Assembly: GCA_005878685.1 (NCBI GenBank)
Contig: VBLN01000168.1
Location: 1 to 5,725 of the forward strand
Direction of reading: 5' to 3'
Source: Deltaproteobacteria bacterium
GTDB taxonomy: Bacteria; Desulfobacterota; Binatia; UBA9968
Length of the DNA stretch: 5,725 nucleotides
Both the position numbers and the translations under genes were made by a program. Of this stretch, positions 1-5,725 are shown piece by piece. The first letter of the stretch is position 1. Each line of letters begins with the position of its first letter. A model generated the notes under the pieces. It worked only from the letters and a program-made list of their open reading frames with translations. It was not told where the DNA came from and did not search any database.

Positions 1-206
1 CGAAAGAGTGTGCACACAACTATTATAGTCTAAATCTCAACTTATTGGCAGGGTCCAAGATGCAACAATATTGGCCGTCTTATATGCCATGGAAGGTTCG
101 CCGGGTCAAGACGTAGCCGGTTTCCGTCGTGGCGGCCGCCGCGCCTGGCTAGTTAAACTGGCAGCTTGATAACTACAAGGAAAAGGTTCAAGAAAAGCGC
201 CAGACG
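1..206. other. Non-coding left edge, no convincing gene
   Basis: No supported gene lies here. On the plus strand one frame is open from the left edge to a TAG at 114-116 (about 37 codons), but the translation has no recognisable motif and could be chance. On the minus strand a 17-codon ATG reading frame (about 92 down to 39) has no ribosome binding site. The stretch is AT-rich on its left and holds two perfect 10-base palindromes, one at 8-17 (gtgtgcacac) and one at 131-140 (ggcggccgcc). It lies downstream of the minus-strand gene ending at 207. I see no clear stem-plus-T-run terminator for that gene. Confidence 0.5.
22..50 (-). promoter_or_regulatory. Possible minus-strand promoter with perfect -10 box
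   Basis: Read on the minus strand, positions 27 to 22 spell TATAAT, a perfect sigma-70 -10 box. The hexamer 17 bases upstream (50 to 45, TGCCAA) is a poor -35 match. The expected start site, around position 15, falls inside the perfect palindrome at 8-17, which could be an operator. It would drive a gene to the left of the window. The surrounding sequence is AT-rich, so a chance match is quite possible. Confidence 0.25.
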
Positions 207-827
207 CTATTGCACCACAACCGCCTCTCCCTTGTTGATCATGATCTCGCGGATTTTGGCCGGAAGGTTGAAAGGTGCGTCGATATCGAATCCTTCTGGG
301 TTTTCCGGTGTGCGCGAGAAGAAAGTTACTAGCTCCTGCAGGATTGGCTTCGGCAAGGGGACGCCGAGAATTTCGGCGGATTCGAGTCGAAACTGACCCT
401 TGCCTTCTTGGGTGCGGAGAAGGCCGTGCGCGGTTACCGGAACCTTGCCGGAGACGTAACTCAAAGGATCCATGAATCCTTGCGAGCTGCGGTGACGTTT
501 GAATTCGTCGAGGTCGACCAGTATACGCCCGGCCAGTCGGCCGTCTCCGACAATAGTGATCTCGGGATTTGTGAGACCCTGAGGAATTTTATCTTTCGCG
601 TTGAAAGCCAGGTACGAATTAACCTCGGCTTCTGAAACTGGAGTCCTTCTGGCTTTGACCGGAACAGCCGAACCGTTCTTCGTGATCTCGTCTATCTTGC
701 GCTGTAACCGGTCGCCTTCCTGCTTCGAAAGCTGAATCGCCGCGACCGTGTTTGAGTCAGCCAGGCTCACGGCCATCAGTCCCAAAAGGACGCCGATGCA
801 AACCTTTTTTATGTTCACCCTGCCCAT
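207..827 (-). CDS. Exported hypothetical protein, possibly TULIP/YpmS-like
   Basis: This 206-residue protein has no function I can name. Residues 1-30 look like a Sec signal peptide: basic KK at 7-8, a hydrophobic core at 9-22, and a probable cleavage site after VAA at 28-30. There is no lipobox, so it is probably soluble in the periplasm. After a short charged helix (about 33-50) comes SEAEVNSYL at 65-73, then alternating strand-like segments (ITIVGDGRLAGRILVDLD, 90-107) and ILGVPLPKPILQELVTFF at 153-170. The order 'E-x-E-x-N-x-x-L, beta segments, G-x-P-L-P-x-x-x-L' recalls YpmS/DUF2993-type lipid-binding proteins of the TULIP group. That link is an inference from pattern alone. The ATG at 827 has only a weak upstream ribosome site. 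The antiporter gene lies 81 bases upstream on the same strand, so the two may be cotranscribed. Confidence 0.75.
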   Translation of the reverse strand: MGRVNIKKVCIGVLLGLMAVSLADSNTVAAIQLSKQEGDRLQRKIDEITKNGSAVPVKARRTPVSEAEVNSYLAFNAKDKIPQGLTNPEITIVGDGRLAGRILVDLDEFKRHRSSQGFMDPLSYVSGKVPVTAHGLLRTQEGKGQFRLESAEILGVPLPKPILQELVTFFSRTPENPEGFDIDAPFNLPAKIREIMINKGEAVVVQ

Positions 828-908
828 ACGATACGGCCTGAGGGAAAACCCTTCAAGTGGTGATGGAAAGGGATAACAGCTGTTCGTACGCCGGTCATAT
901 TCCCCTTG

Positions 909-2120
909 TTAGGTCGGCCGACGCGGATATAAGGCTGTCACTGCGCGAAAGACCAGGGGATTGAGAGCGATCGAAAGGAGCGCGCCCGCTAGGATCAAGT
1001 CCTGTCCTTCCGCCGGCAGTAAGCCGAGACTTGTGCCCAGGTCGGCGAGGATGAAGGAGAACTCGCCGATCTGCGCCAGGGCTGCGGAAACAGTCAGCGC
1101 TGCATCGAGGGGGTAACGCAGTGCTAGCACGATGAGCGCTGCGGCCATCGACTTGCCAACAATGATAATCGTGAGGACGGCAAGCACCTGAAGCGGCTGA
1201 CGCAGAAGGATACTTGGGTCGAAGAGCATCCCGACGCCCACAAAAAAGAGCACGGCGAAGGCGTCCTGCAAAGGTTGCAAATCAGCCGCCGCACGGTGGC
1301 TCAGGTCGGATTCGTTGATCACTACGCCGGCAAAGAAGGCTCCGAGCGCAAACGAGACCCCGAAAAGCTGGGCAGAGCCGAAAGCAATGCCTAGGGCTAA
1401 GGCTACCACAGCGAGGGTGAACAGCTCCCGGGCGGCGGTGCGCTCGACCAGCTTGAGTAACTGCGGGAATAACCGCGTGCCAATTAGCAACATGAGCGCG
1501 ACAAACACTCCTACTTTGCCCAAGGTCACCCCCAATGTCGCCCATAGGTTGGCCGGCGTGGTGGCGCCGCTGCCGTGATCCGGGGGCTGTTGTCCGAACA
1601 TATTGGCGAGGGCTGGGAGCAGAACGAGAGTTAAGACCATGACAAGGTCTTCGACGATGAGCCAGCCGACCGCGATGCGCCCGTTGGCCGAGTGCAGGAT
1701 GCCGAGTCTTTCCAGCTCACGCAGCAACACCACTGTGCTGGCTACTGATAGGGCTAACCCAAACACAAGGCCGGACCCGAAGGGCCAGCCCCACATCAGA
1801 GCGACGCCCACGCCAAGCGCAGTGGCTGCCGCGATCTGCGCGACCGCGCCGGGCACCGCGATAGCTCGCACCGCCAGGAGGTCGCGCACAGAAAAGTGCA
1901 TCCCGACGCCAAACATGAGCAGGATCACACCGATCTCGGCAAGTTGAGGGGCAAGCTTAGCGTCGGCTACAAATCCCGGTGTAAAAGGGCCGACGGCTAC
2001 ACCAGCCAGCAGGTAGCCGACGAGCGGCGGCAGGCGTAGGCGTACGGCGATAAAGCCGCCGATGAAAGCAAACGTTAGACTAACGGCAATCGTCGCAATC
2101 AATGAGGTTTCGTGGTGCAT
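909..2120 (-). CDS. ybaL: YbaL-like CPA2 cation:proton antiporter, no RCK domain
   Basis: This 403-residue inner-membrane monovalent cation/proton antiporter belongs to the Kef/CPA2 family and probably exchanges K+ or Na+ for H+. It is hydrophobic throughout, with about 12 membrane segments. The N-terminus (MHHETSLIATI), GPFTPGFVAD at 44-53, AEIGVILLMFGVGMHFS at 61-77, SVASTVVLLRELE at 125-137 and VGWLIVEDLVM at 151-161 match what I recall of E. coli YbaL closely. So do the later SFALGAFFAG, DLSHRAA and AFAVLFFVGVGMLFDP segments. Asp158 is the likely ion-binding acidic residue. YbaL and KefB/C carry a cytosolic RCK/TrkA-N nucleotide-binding domain after the membrane part, making about 560-620 residues. 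Here the protein stops at TALYPRRPT, right after the last membrane helix. The ATG at 2120 is chosen from the conserved N-terminus, because the upstream ribosome site is poor. It is divergent from ilvD. Confidence 0.92.
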   Translation of the reverse strand: MHHETSLIATIAVSLTFAFIGGFIAVRLRLPPLVGYLLAGVAVGPFTPGFVADAKLAPQLAEIGVILLMFGVGMHFSVRDLLAVRAIAVPGAVAQIAAATALGVGVALMWGWPFGSGLVFGLALSVASTVVLLRELERLGILHSANGRIAVGWLIVEDLVMVLTLVLLPALANMFGQQPPDHGSGATTPANLWATLGVTLGKVGVFVALMLLIGTRLFPQLLKLVERTAARELFTLAVVALALGIAFGSAQLFGVSFALGAFFAGVVINESDLSHRAAADLQPLQDAFAVLFFVGVGMLFDPSILLRQPLQVLAVLTIIIVGKSMAAALIVLALRYPLDAALTVSAALAQIGEFSFILADLGTSLGLLPAEGQDLILAGALLSIALNPLVFRAVTALYPRRPT

Positions 2121-2173
2121 GATATCAACATTATTCTTACTTCAGCCCTCTTGAGAGTGAAAGCGGAAGATGC

Positions 2174-2202
2174 TTGCAAAAAGAGAACCGCCATAGTTTA
2201 GT
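2174..2202 (+). promoter_or_regulatory. Possible sigma-70 promoter for ilvD
   Basis: TTGCAA at 2174-2179 and TTTAGT at 2197-2202 are separated by 17 bases, each matching four of six consensus positions. They lie 40-68 bases upstream of the ilvD start, in the only non-coding gap between the divergent antiporter gene and ilvD. I see no T-box or leader-peptide attenuator, which some branched-chain amino acid genes carry. The match is weak and rests on consensus alone. Confidence 0.3.
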
Positions 2203-2229
2203 AATGGTCAATGCCAAGTGTATCAGAGC

Positions 2230-2235
2230 AAGGAG
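2230..2235 (+). promoter_or_regulatory. Ribosome binding site that fixes the ilvD start
   Basis: AAGGAG lies six bases before the ATG at 2242. An in-frame GTG at 2218 would add eight residues (MYQSKEQV) but would put this site inside the coding region, and I see no comparable site before it. The ATG is therefore preferred. Confidence 0.8.
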
Positions 2236-2241
2236 CAGGTC

Positions 2242-3915
2242 ATGGCTGAGAATTTGAAACCTCGGAGTCGGGTGATCACAGACGGTCCGGATCGGGCACC
2301 GTCGCGGGCGATGTTCAAGGCGGTGGGGTTTACGGACGAGGACTTGTCGCGCCCGATCGTTGGAGTCGCCAACACCTGGATCGAGATCGGCCCGTGCAAT
2401 TTTCACCTGCGGCAGTTAGCGGCGAAAGTGAAAGAGGGCGTCCGGGCGGCGGGTGGCACGCCGATGGAATTCAACACCGTCTCCATCTCCGATGGCATCA
2501 GCATGGGCGCGGAGGGGATGAAATGCTCGCTCGTCAGCCGCGAGTTGATCGCGGACTCGATTGAGCTCGTCGCGCGGGGCAATCACTTCGACGCACTGGT
2601 GTGCATCTCAGGCTGTGATAAGACCAATCCCGGCGTGGTGATGGCGCTGGCCCGACTCAATATCCCTGGCTTGGCGCTCTACGGCGGCTCCATCGCGCCC
2701 GGCCATCTGGCAGCGCGCGATCTGACGATTCAAGACGTGTTCGAGGCGGTGGGCGCATATGGTCGCGGCAAGATCAGCGCCGAGCAGCTCAAGGCGATCG
2801 AAGACACAGCCTGTCCCGGCGCGGGAGCCTGCGGCGGGCAGTTTACCGCCAACACCATGTCTACGGTGATGGAATTCCTCGGCATCTCGCCGTTGGGGAG
2901 TAACGGCATCCCCGCCATGGTCAATGAGAAGGATGAGGCCGCCTTCAACGCCGGAAAGCTAGTCATGGAACTCCTGCGCCACGACCTTCGCCCTTCGCAG
3001 ATCCTTACCCGCGAAGCGGTCGAAAATGCCATCGCGGCCGTGGCCGCGACTGGCGGCTCTACCAACGCGGTCCTGCACTTGCTGGCTATTGCCCGCGAGG
3101 CAGGGGTCGAGTTGAAGATTGATGACTTCGACCGTATCAGTACGCGCACGCCACTGCTCGCCGACTTGAAGCCGGGCGGGCGCTTCGTGGCAAACGATCT
3201 CTACCGGGCGGGTGGGATTCAACTCGTCGCCAAGCGATTGTTTGAGGCGGGCCTGCTTCACGCCGACGCGCTGACCGTAACTGGAAAGGCCATCGGTGAG
3301 GCGGCGCGGAGCGTGAATGAGACGCCTGGACAAGAAGTCGTGCGACCTCTGTCGAATCCGCTCAAAACCACGGGCGGTCTGGTCATCTTGAAAGGAAACT
3401 TGGCTCCGGAGGGCTGCGTCGTGAAGGTTGCCGGTCACGAGCGGATGACGCATCGGGGTCCGGCCCGAGTCTTCGACCGCGAAGAAGATGCCTTTCAAGC
3501 AGTGCAAAGAGGAGAGATTAAAGCCAACGATGTCGTGGTCATTCGTTACGAAGGACCCAAGGGAGGTCCTGGGATGCGCGAGATGCTCGCGGTCACAGCC
3601 GCGCTCGTGGGTGCGGGTCTGGGCGATACGGTGGCGCTTCTCACGGATGGTCGGTTTTCCGGCGCCACCCATGGTCTCATGGCCGGCCACGTCGCGCCTG
3701 AAGCGGCCAACGGCGGCCCCATCGCTGCCGTGCGCGACGGCGACACCATCGTCTTTGACATCAAAAATCGGCGCCTGGATGTCGAGCTGTCTGAGGAAGA
3801 GCTCAATTCTCGGCTCAGGCAATGGAAAACGCCTAAGCCGCGGTACGAAAGCGGCGTCATGGCGAAGTATGCCAAGCTGGTTTCGTCTGCCTCGGAGGGG
3901 GCTGTCACCAGATAG
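2242..3915 (+). CDS. ilvD: Dihydroxy-acid dehydratase
   Basis: IlvD dehydrates 2,3-dihydroxy-isovalerate and 2,3-dihydroxy-3-methylvalerate to the 2-keto acids that become valine, leucine, isoleucine and pantothenate. It acts in the cytosol and carries an iron-sulfur cluster. With the ATG at 2242 the protein has 557 residues. The three cluster cysteines are visible: Cys52 ([10 protein letters not shown]), Cys125 ([11 protein letters not shown], followed by Lys127, the likely carbamylated metal-ligand position) and Cys197 ([12 protein letters not shown]). The active-site serine is probably Ser473 in [15 protein letters not shown]. The C-terminus [14 protein letters not shown] and the length (about 557, against about 616 for the E. 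coli [4Fe-4S] enzyme) point to the more oxygen-tolerant [2Fe-2S] group. Related sugar-acid dehydratases (Edd, xylonate dehydratase) share the fold, but these motifs fit IlvD better. No ilvB, ilvN or ilvC is adjacent. A VOC gene follows after 30 bases. Confidence 0.97.
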   Translation: MAENLKPRSRVITDGPDRAPSRAMFKAVGFTDEDLSRPIVGVANTWIEIGPCNFHLRQLAAKVKEGVRAAGGTPMEFNTVSISDGISMGAEGMKCSLVSRELIADSIELVARGNHFDALVCISGCDKTNPGVVMALARLNIPGLALYGGSIAPGHLAARDLTIQDVFEAVGAYGRGKISAEQLKAIEDTACPGAGACGGQFTANTMSTVMEFLGISPLGSNGIPAMVNEKDEAAFNAGKLVMELLRHDLRPSQILTREAVENAIAAVAATGGSTNAVLHLLAIAREAGVELKIDDFDRISTRTPLLADLKPGGRFVANDLYRAGGIQLVAKRLFEAGLLHADALTVTGKAIGEAARSVNETPGQEVVRPLSNPLKTTGGLVILKGNLAPEGCVVKVAGHERMTHRGPARVFDREEDAFQAVQRGEIKANDVVVIRYEGPKGGPGMREMLAVTAALVGAGLGDTVALLTDGRFSGATHGLMAGHVAPEAANGGPIAAVRDGDTIVFDIKNRRLDVELSEEELNSRLRQWKTPKPRYESGVMAKYAKLVSSASEGAVTR

Positions 3916-3932
3916 CGAAGCATAAAATCTTC

Positions 3933-3938
3933 GGAGGA
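3933..3938 (+). promoter_or_regulatory. Strong ribosome binding site of the VOC gene
   Basis: GGAGGA lies seven bases before the ATG at 3946, close to the ideal Shine-Dalgarno sequence and spacing. It lies in the 30-base gap after ilvD and supports independent, efficient translation of the small downstream gene from a shared transcript. Confidence 0.8.
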
Positions 3939-3945
3939 AGGATTT

Positions 3946-4308
3946 ATGGCCAATCAGATTGTCTGGGTTGATATTCCGGTCAAAGATCTCGACCGGGCGA
4001 TTCGATTCTATTCCGCTGTTCTCGGTGCGCAGGTCAAGAAGCAGGAGTTTCCGGGAATGACCGTCGGGATTCTGCCGCACCAAGAAGGGGAGGTGGGAGG
4101 GTGCCTTTACAAAAGCGAAAGCGACGAACCATCTAGCAAGGGACCGCTGCTCTATTTGAATGCAAACGGCAGGCTGGACCAAGCCATCGCAGCCGTTGAA
4201 GCCAACAGCGGCAAAGTCATTCAGCCCAAACATCAAATCGGCCCTTACGGCTTCAGAGCTGTCATCCAAGACAGCGAAGGCAACCGCATAGCGCTGCATT
4301 CTGACTGA
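3946..4308 (+). CDS. VOC (glyoxalase/bleomycin-resistance fold) protein
   Basis: This 120-residue protein of the vicinal oxygen chelate superfamily is closest in pattern to the COG3324 group (predicted enzymes related to lactoylglutathione lyase). The first beta-alpha unit is seen in WVDIPVKDLDRAIRFYSAVLG (7-27). The second half runs from LLYLNANGRLDQAIAAVEANSGKVIQPKHQIG to the C-terminal DSEGNRIALHSD. One monomer is a single domain, and such proteins usually work as dimers. In metal-dependent relatives His, Gln or Glu ligands occupy the first strand and the last strand (Glu in 'GNxIEL'-type ends). Here those places appear to hold Asp9 and Ala-Leu, so the metal site looks incomplete and catalysis is uncertain. 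The substrate cannot be told from sequence. It sits 30 bases behind ilvD and is probably cotranscribed, but a link to branched-chain amino acid synthesis is not established. Confidence 0.88.
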   Translation: MANQIVWVDIPVKDLDRAIRFYSAVLGAQVKKQEFPGMTVGILPHQEGEVGGCLYKSESDEPSSKGPLLYLNANGRLDQAIAAVEANSGKVIQPKHQIGPYGFRAVIQDSEGNRIALHSD

Positions 4309-4317
4309 CGCTAGCCG

Positions 4318-4346
4318 CTGAAATCATAAGATCACGGATTTAGATT
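4318..4346 (+). promoter_or_regulatory. Possible sigma-70 promoter for fdhD-moeA
   Basis: CTGAAA at 4318-4323 and TAGATT at 4341-4346 are exactly 17 bases apart, each matching four of six consensus positions. They sit in the gap between the VOC stop and fdhD. Transcription would begin near 4353, leaving a leader of about 15 bases. If real, fdhD and moeA could be expressed apart from ilvD. The evidence is consensus matching only. Confidence 0.3.
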
Positions 4347-4367
4347 CGCCAGTCACGAGCAAAGGCC

Positions 4368-5189
4368 ATGGCCGATCCCATGTTCATCTCTGGGGAAATC
4401 GCCAGAGTGACCGAGAAAGAGTTTCTCAGAGCCGATGACCGCTTGGCCGTCGAGGAGCCGCTGGAGATCCGGCTGGGACGTACTCCTATTGCCGTAACCA
4501 TGCGCACTCCCGGCCACGATCAGGAGCTGGCGGCAGGATTTCTGTATACCGAAGCCATCATTCGTTGTGCGGACGACATTGCAACGATCGCCGGTCCGGA
4601 CCGCGGACTTCCTAACATTGTCTCCATTAAACTGAAGCCGCGCGTGCGCTTTGATCCTAAGCGGCTGAAGCGCCACTTCTACACCACTTCAAGTTGCGGC
4701 GTGTGCGGCAAGACGACGCTCGAGGCGATTCGGGTTAAAACCGAGCCTATATCAAGCGATTTTAAGGCTCCCCTGTCTCTGTTATATTCGCTGCCGGAGA
4801 GGTTGCAGGCGGAGCAGGAAACTTTTGAAGAGACGGGCGGGCTTCACGCCTCCGCCTTGTTTGATGAAACGGGAAGGCTGCTTTATATCCGAGAGGATGT
4901 TGGCAGACACAATGCAGTGGACAAGGTCGTAGGCGCCGCGTTGCTGGAGAACAGAATCCCCCTGGATCGCCACATTCTGATGGTTAGCGGCCGCGCGAGC
5001 TTCGAAATTATGCAGAAGGCGCTGATCGCCCGCATCCCCATTGTGGCGGCGGTGTCGGCTCCTTCCAGCCTCGCGGTATCTCTGGCGCGGGAGTTTAACA
5101 TGACCCTGGTCGGCTTTCTCAGAGGGCGAAGGTGTAATATTTACGCGGGGAGAGAGCGGATTATCTCCGATGGGGTCCGTGAGAGCTAG
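4368..5189 (+). CDS. fdhD: Formate dehydrogenase accessory sulfurtransferase FdhD
   Basis: FdhD passes sulfur from the cysteine desulfurase IscS to the molybdenum (or tungsten) bis-MGD cofactor, which is needed for active formate dehydrogenase. It acts in the cytosol. The 273-residue length is typical. The sulfur-relay CxxC motif is present as Cys110-Gly-Val-Cys113 in SSCGVCGKTTLEAI, equivalent to Cys121/Cys124 of the E. coli protein. Other family blocks are EEPLEIRL near the N-terminus, TPGHDQELAAGFLYTEAII, GGLHASALFD, EDVGRHNAVDKVVG, SGRASFEIMQKA, SAPSSLAVSLA and GFLRG near the C-terminus. The ATG at 4368 is preferred because an in-frame stop lies upstream at 4341. Its ribosome site (AAAGG, 4361-4365) is very close, so the ATG at 4380 is a possible alternative start. 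moeA follows 11 bases later, which supports a shared molybdenum-cofactor role. Confidence 0.97.
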   Translation: MADPMFISGEIARVTEKEFLRADDRLAVEEPLEIRLGRTPIAVTMRTPGHDQELAAGFLYTEAIIRCADDIATIAGPDRGLPNIVSIKLKPRVRFDPKRLKRHFYTTSSCGVCGKTTLEAIRVKTEPISSDFKAPLSLLYSLPERLQAEQETFEETGGLHASALFDETGRLLYIREDVGRHNAVDKVVGAALLENRIPLDRHILMVSGRASFEIMQKALIARIPIVAAVSAPSSLAVSLAREFNMTLVGFLRGRRCNIYAGRERIISDGVRES

Positions 5190-5200
5190 GGTGTTGAGGG

Positions 5201-5725
5201 TTGAAGGCTTTTTTTAAGGTCGTGGCTCCGAGGGAGGCGCTGCGGATTCTCCTTGAGAATGACCCCGTAGGGACAGAGATGGTGCAGACCGTTCGGGCTC
5301 GGGCGCGGGTTCTTGCCGAGGACCTCTATTCTCAAGTGGACCTGCCCCACTTTCCCCGAGCGGCCATGGATGGGTACGCGGTAAAGGCGCGGGACACCTT
5401 CGGCGCGAGCGCAAGTCAGCCCGGCTATTTGAAGCTTGTCGGCACCGTAGAGATGGGAAAAGAGGCGACGCGGCCCTTGAGCAAAGGAGAGGCGATGCGC
5501 ATCTCTACCGGCGGCATGCTTCCGCCTGAGAGTGACGGCGTGGTGATGGTCGAATACACGGAAGAGGTCGGCGATAACATGGTGGAGATCCACCGGGGAG
5601 TCTCGCCCTGGCAAAATGTGATCCAGGTCGGCGATGACATAAAAAGAGGAGAGCCTGTCTTTCGGCGCGGCCGGCGGCTTCGGGCGCACGATCTCGGCGC
5701 CCTGACGGGCATAGGCATATCCTCG
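5201..5725 (+). CDS. moeA: Molybdopterin molybdenumtransferase MoeA, 5' part
   Basis: MoeA inserts molybdate into adenylylated molybdopterin, the last step of basic Moco synthesis. The 175 codons seen are open at the right edge, and full MoeA proteins have about 400 residues. With the TTG at 5201 the protein begins MKAFFKVVAPREALRIL, a usual MoeA opening. An in-frame TGA at 5195 excludes any start further upstream. GTG at 5222 and ATG at 5279 are alternatives, but they would cut into the conserved opening. Visible motifs are the PRAAMDGYAV block (Asp57) and MRISTGGMLPPESDGVVMVE. In the second, residues 103-112 carry TGGMLPPESD where many relatives have TGAxxPxGAD, with Asp112 kept. The last part, RRGRRLRAHDLGALTGIGI, matches the segment that leads into the MogA-like domain, which itself lies outside the window. 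It is 11 bases behind fdhD and probably in the same transcript. Confidence 0.95.
   Translation, partial: MKAFFKVVAPREALRILLENDPVGTEMVQTVRARARVLAEDLYSQVDLPHFPRAAMDGYAVKARDTFGASASQPGYLKLVGTVEMGKEATRPLSKGEAMRISTGGMLPPESDGVVMVEYTEEVGDNMVEIHRGVSPWQNVIQVGDDIKRGEPVFRRGRRLRAHDLGALTGIGISS

Noticed and set aside
3..116. Open plus-strand frame from the left edge to TAG at 114, as the tail of a gene
   Set aside because: The roughly 37 codons show no family motif and an AT-rich, irregular composition unlike the genes here. A partial gene cannot be excluded but is not supported.
159..203. CTGGC/GCCAG pair downstream of the 207-827 gene as a terminator
   Set aside because: The stem is five base pairs with a loop of about 35 bases and no following T-run.
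841..852. Inverted repeat agggaaaaccct as a terminator between the two minus-strand genes
   Set aside because: The stem is only four base pairs and no T-run follows it on the minus strand, so it does not qualify as an intrinsic terminator.
2218..2241. GTG at 2218 as an upstream start of ilvD
   Set aside because: The AAGGAG site at 2230-2235 is correctly spaced for the ATG at 2242, and the extra residues MYQSKEQV are not expected in IlvD.
2959..4299. Long minus-strand open frame (446 codons) opposite ilvD and the VOC gene
   Set aside because: It is antisense to two genes with clear family motifs, crosses their intergenic gap, and its translation is rich in Arg, His and Ser with no recognisable domain. 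This is typical of a shadow frame in GC-rich coding DNA.
5186..5689. Minus-strand open frame of 167 codons at the right end
   Set aside because: It lies opposite moeA, whose plus-strand translation shows MDGYA and other MoeA motifs. The minus-strand product resembles nothing.
1..5725. Search for CRISPR repeats, tRNA or rRNA genes, insertion sequences, phage genes or defence genes
   Set aside because: No regularly spaced repeats, tRNA-like arms, terminal inverted repeats or transposase-like frames were seen. The genes present are metabolic, transport and cofactor genes.

Overview
This window reads as ordinary bacterial chromosome from a Gram-negative-type organism with moderately high GC. Coding density is high, intergenic regions are short, and there are Shine-Dalgarno sites, a Sec signal peptide and E. 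coli YbaL-like transporter motifs. I cannot assign a species. The [2Fe-2S]-type IlvD and the style of the MoeA N-terminus would fit deltaproteobacterial, acidobacterial or NC10/Rokubacteria-like lineages, but this is an impression and not a determination.

Layout: positions 1-206 hold no convincing gene. Two minus-strand genes follow. The first (207-827) encodes an exported protein of unknown function with a faint resemblance to TULIP/YpmS-type lipid-binding proteins. The second (909-2120) encodes a CPA2/Kef (YbaL-like) cation:proton antiporter that ends exactly where the membrane domain ends and lacks the usual cytosolic RCK/TrkA-N domain. A divergent intergenic region (2121-2241) separates these from a plus-strand series: ilvD (2242-3915), a small VOC/glyoxalase-fold protein (3946-4308), fdhD (4368-5189), and the 5' part of moeA (5201 to the right edge, incomplete).

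Functionally, ilvD is a core step of branched-chain amino acid and pantothenate precursor synthesis. fdhD and moeA belong together: MoeA inserts molybdenum into molybdopterin, and FdhD sulfurates the finished cofactor for formate dehydrogenase. A molybdenum/tungsten formate dehydrogenase, or more Moco genes, may therefore lie beyond the right edge. ilvD and the VOC gene are 30 bases apart and probably cotranscribed. fdhD follows after 58 bases and may have its own weak promoter. moeA is 11 bases behind fdhD and probably starts at TTG.

I found no RNA gene, insertion sequence, CRISPR array, phage gene or defence system, and nothing that amounts to a new biological system. The points worth a second look are modest: the RCK-less antiporter, the unassigned exported protein, the apparently incomplete metal site of the VOC protein, the start and motif variant of moeA, and a promoter/palindrome arrangement at the left edge.
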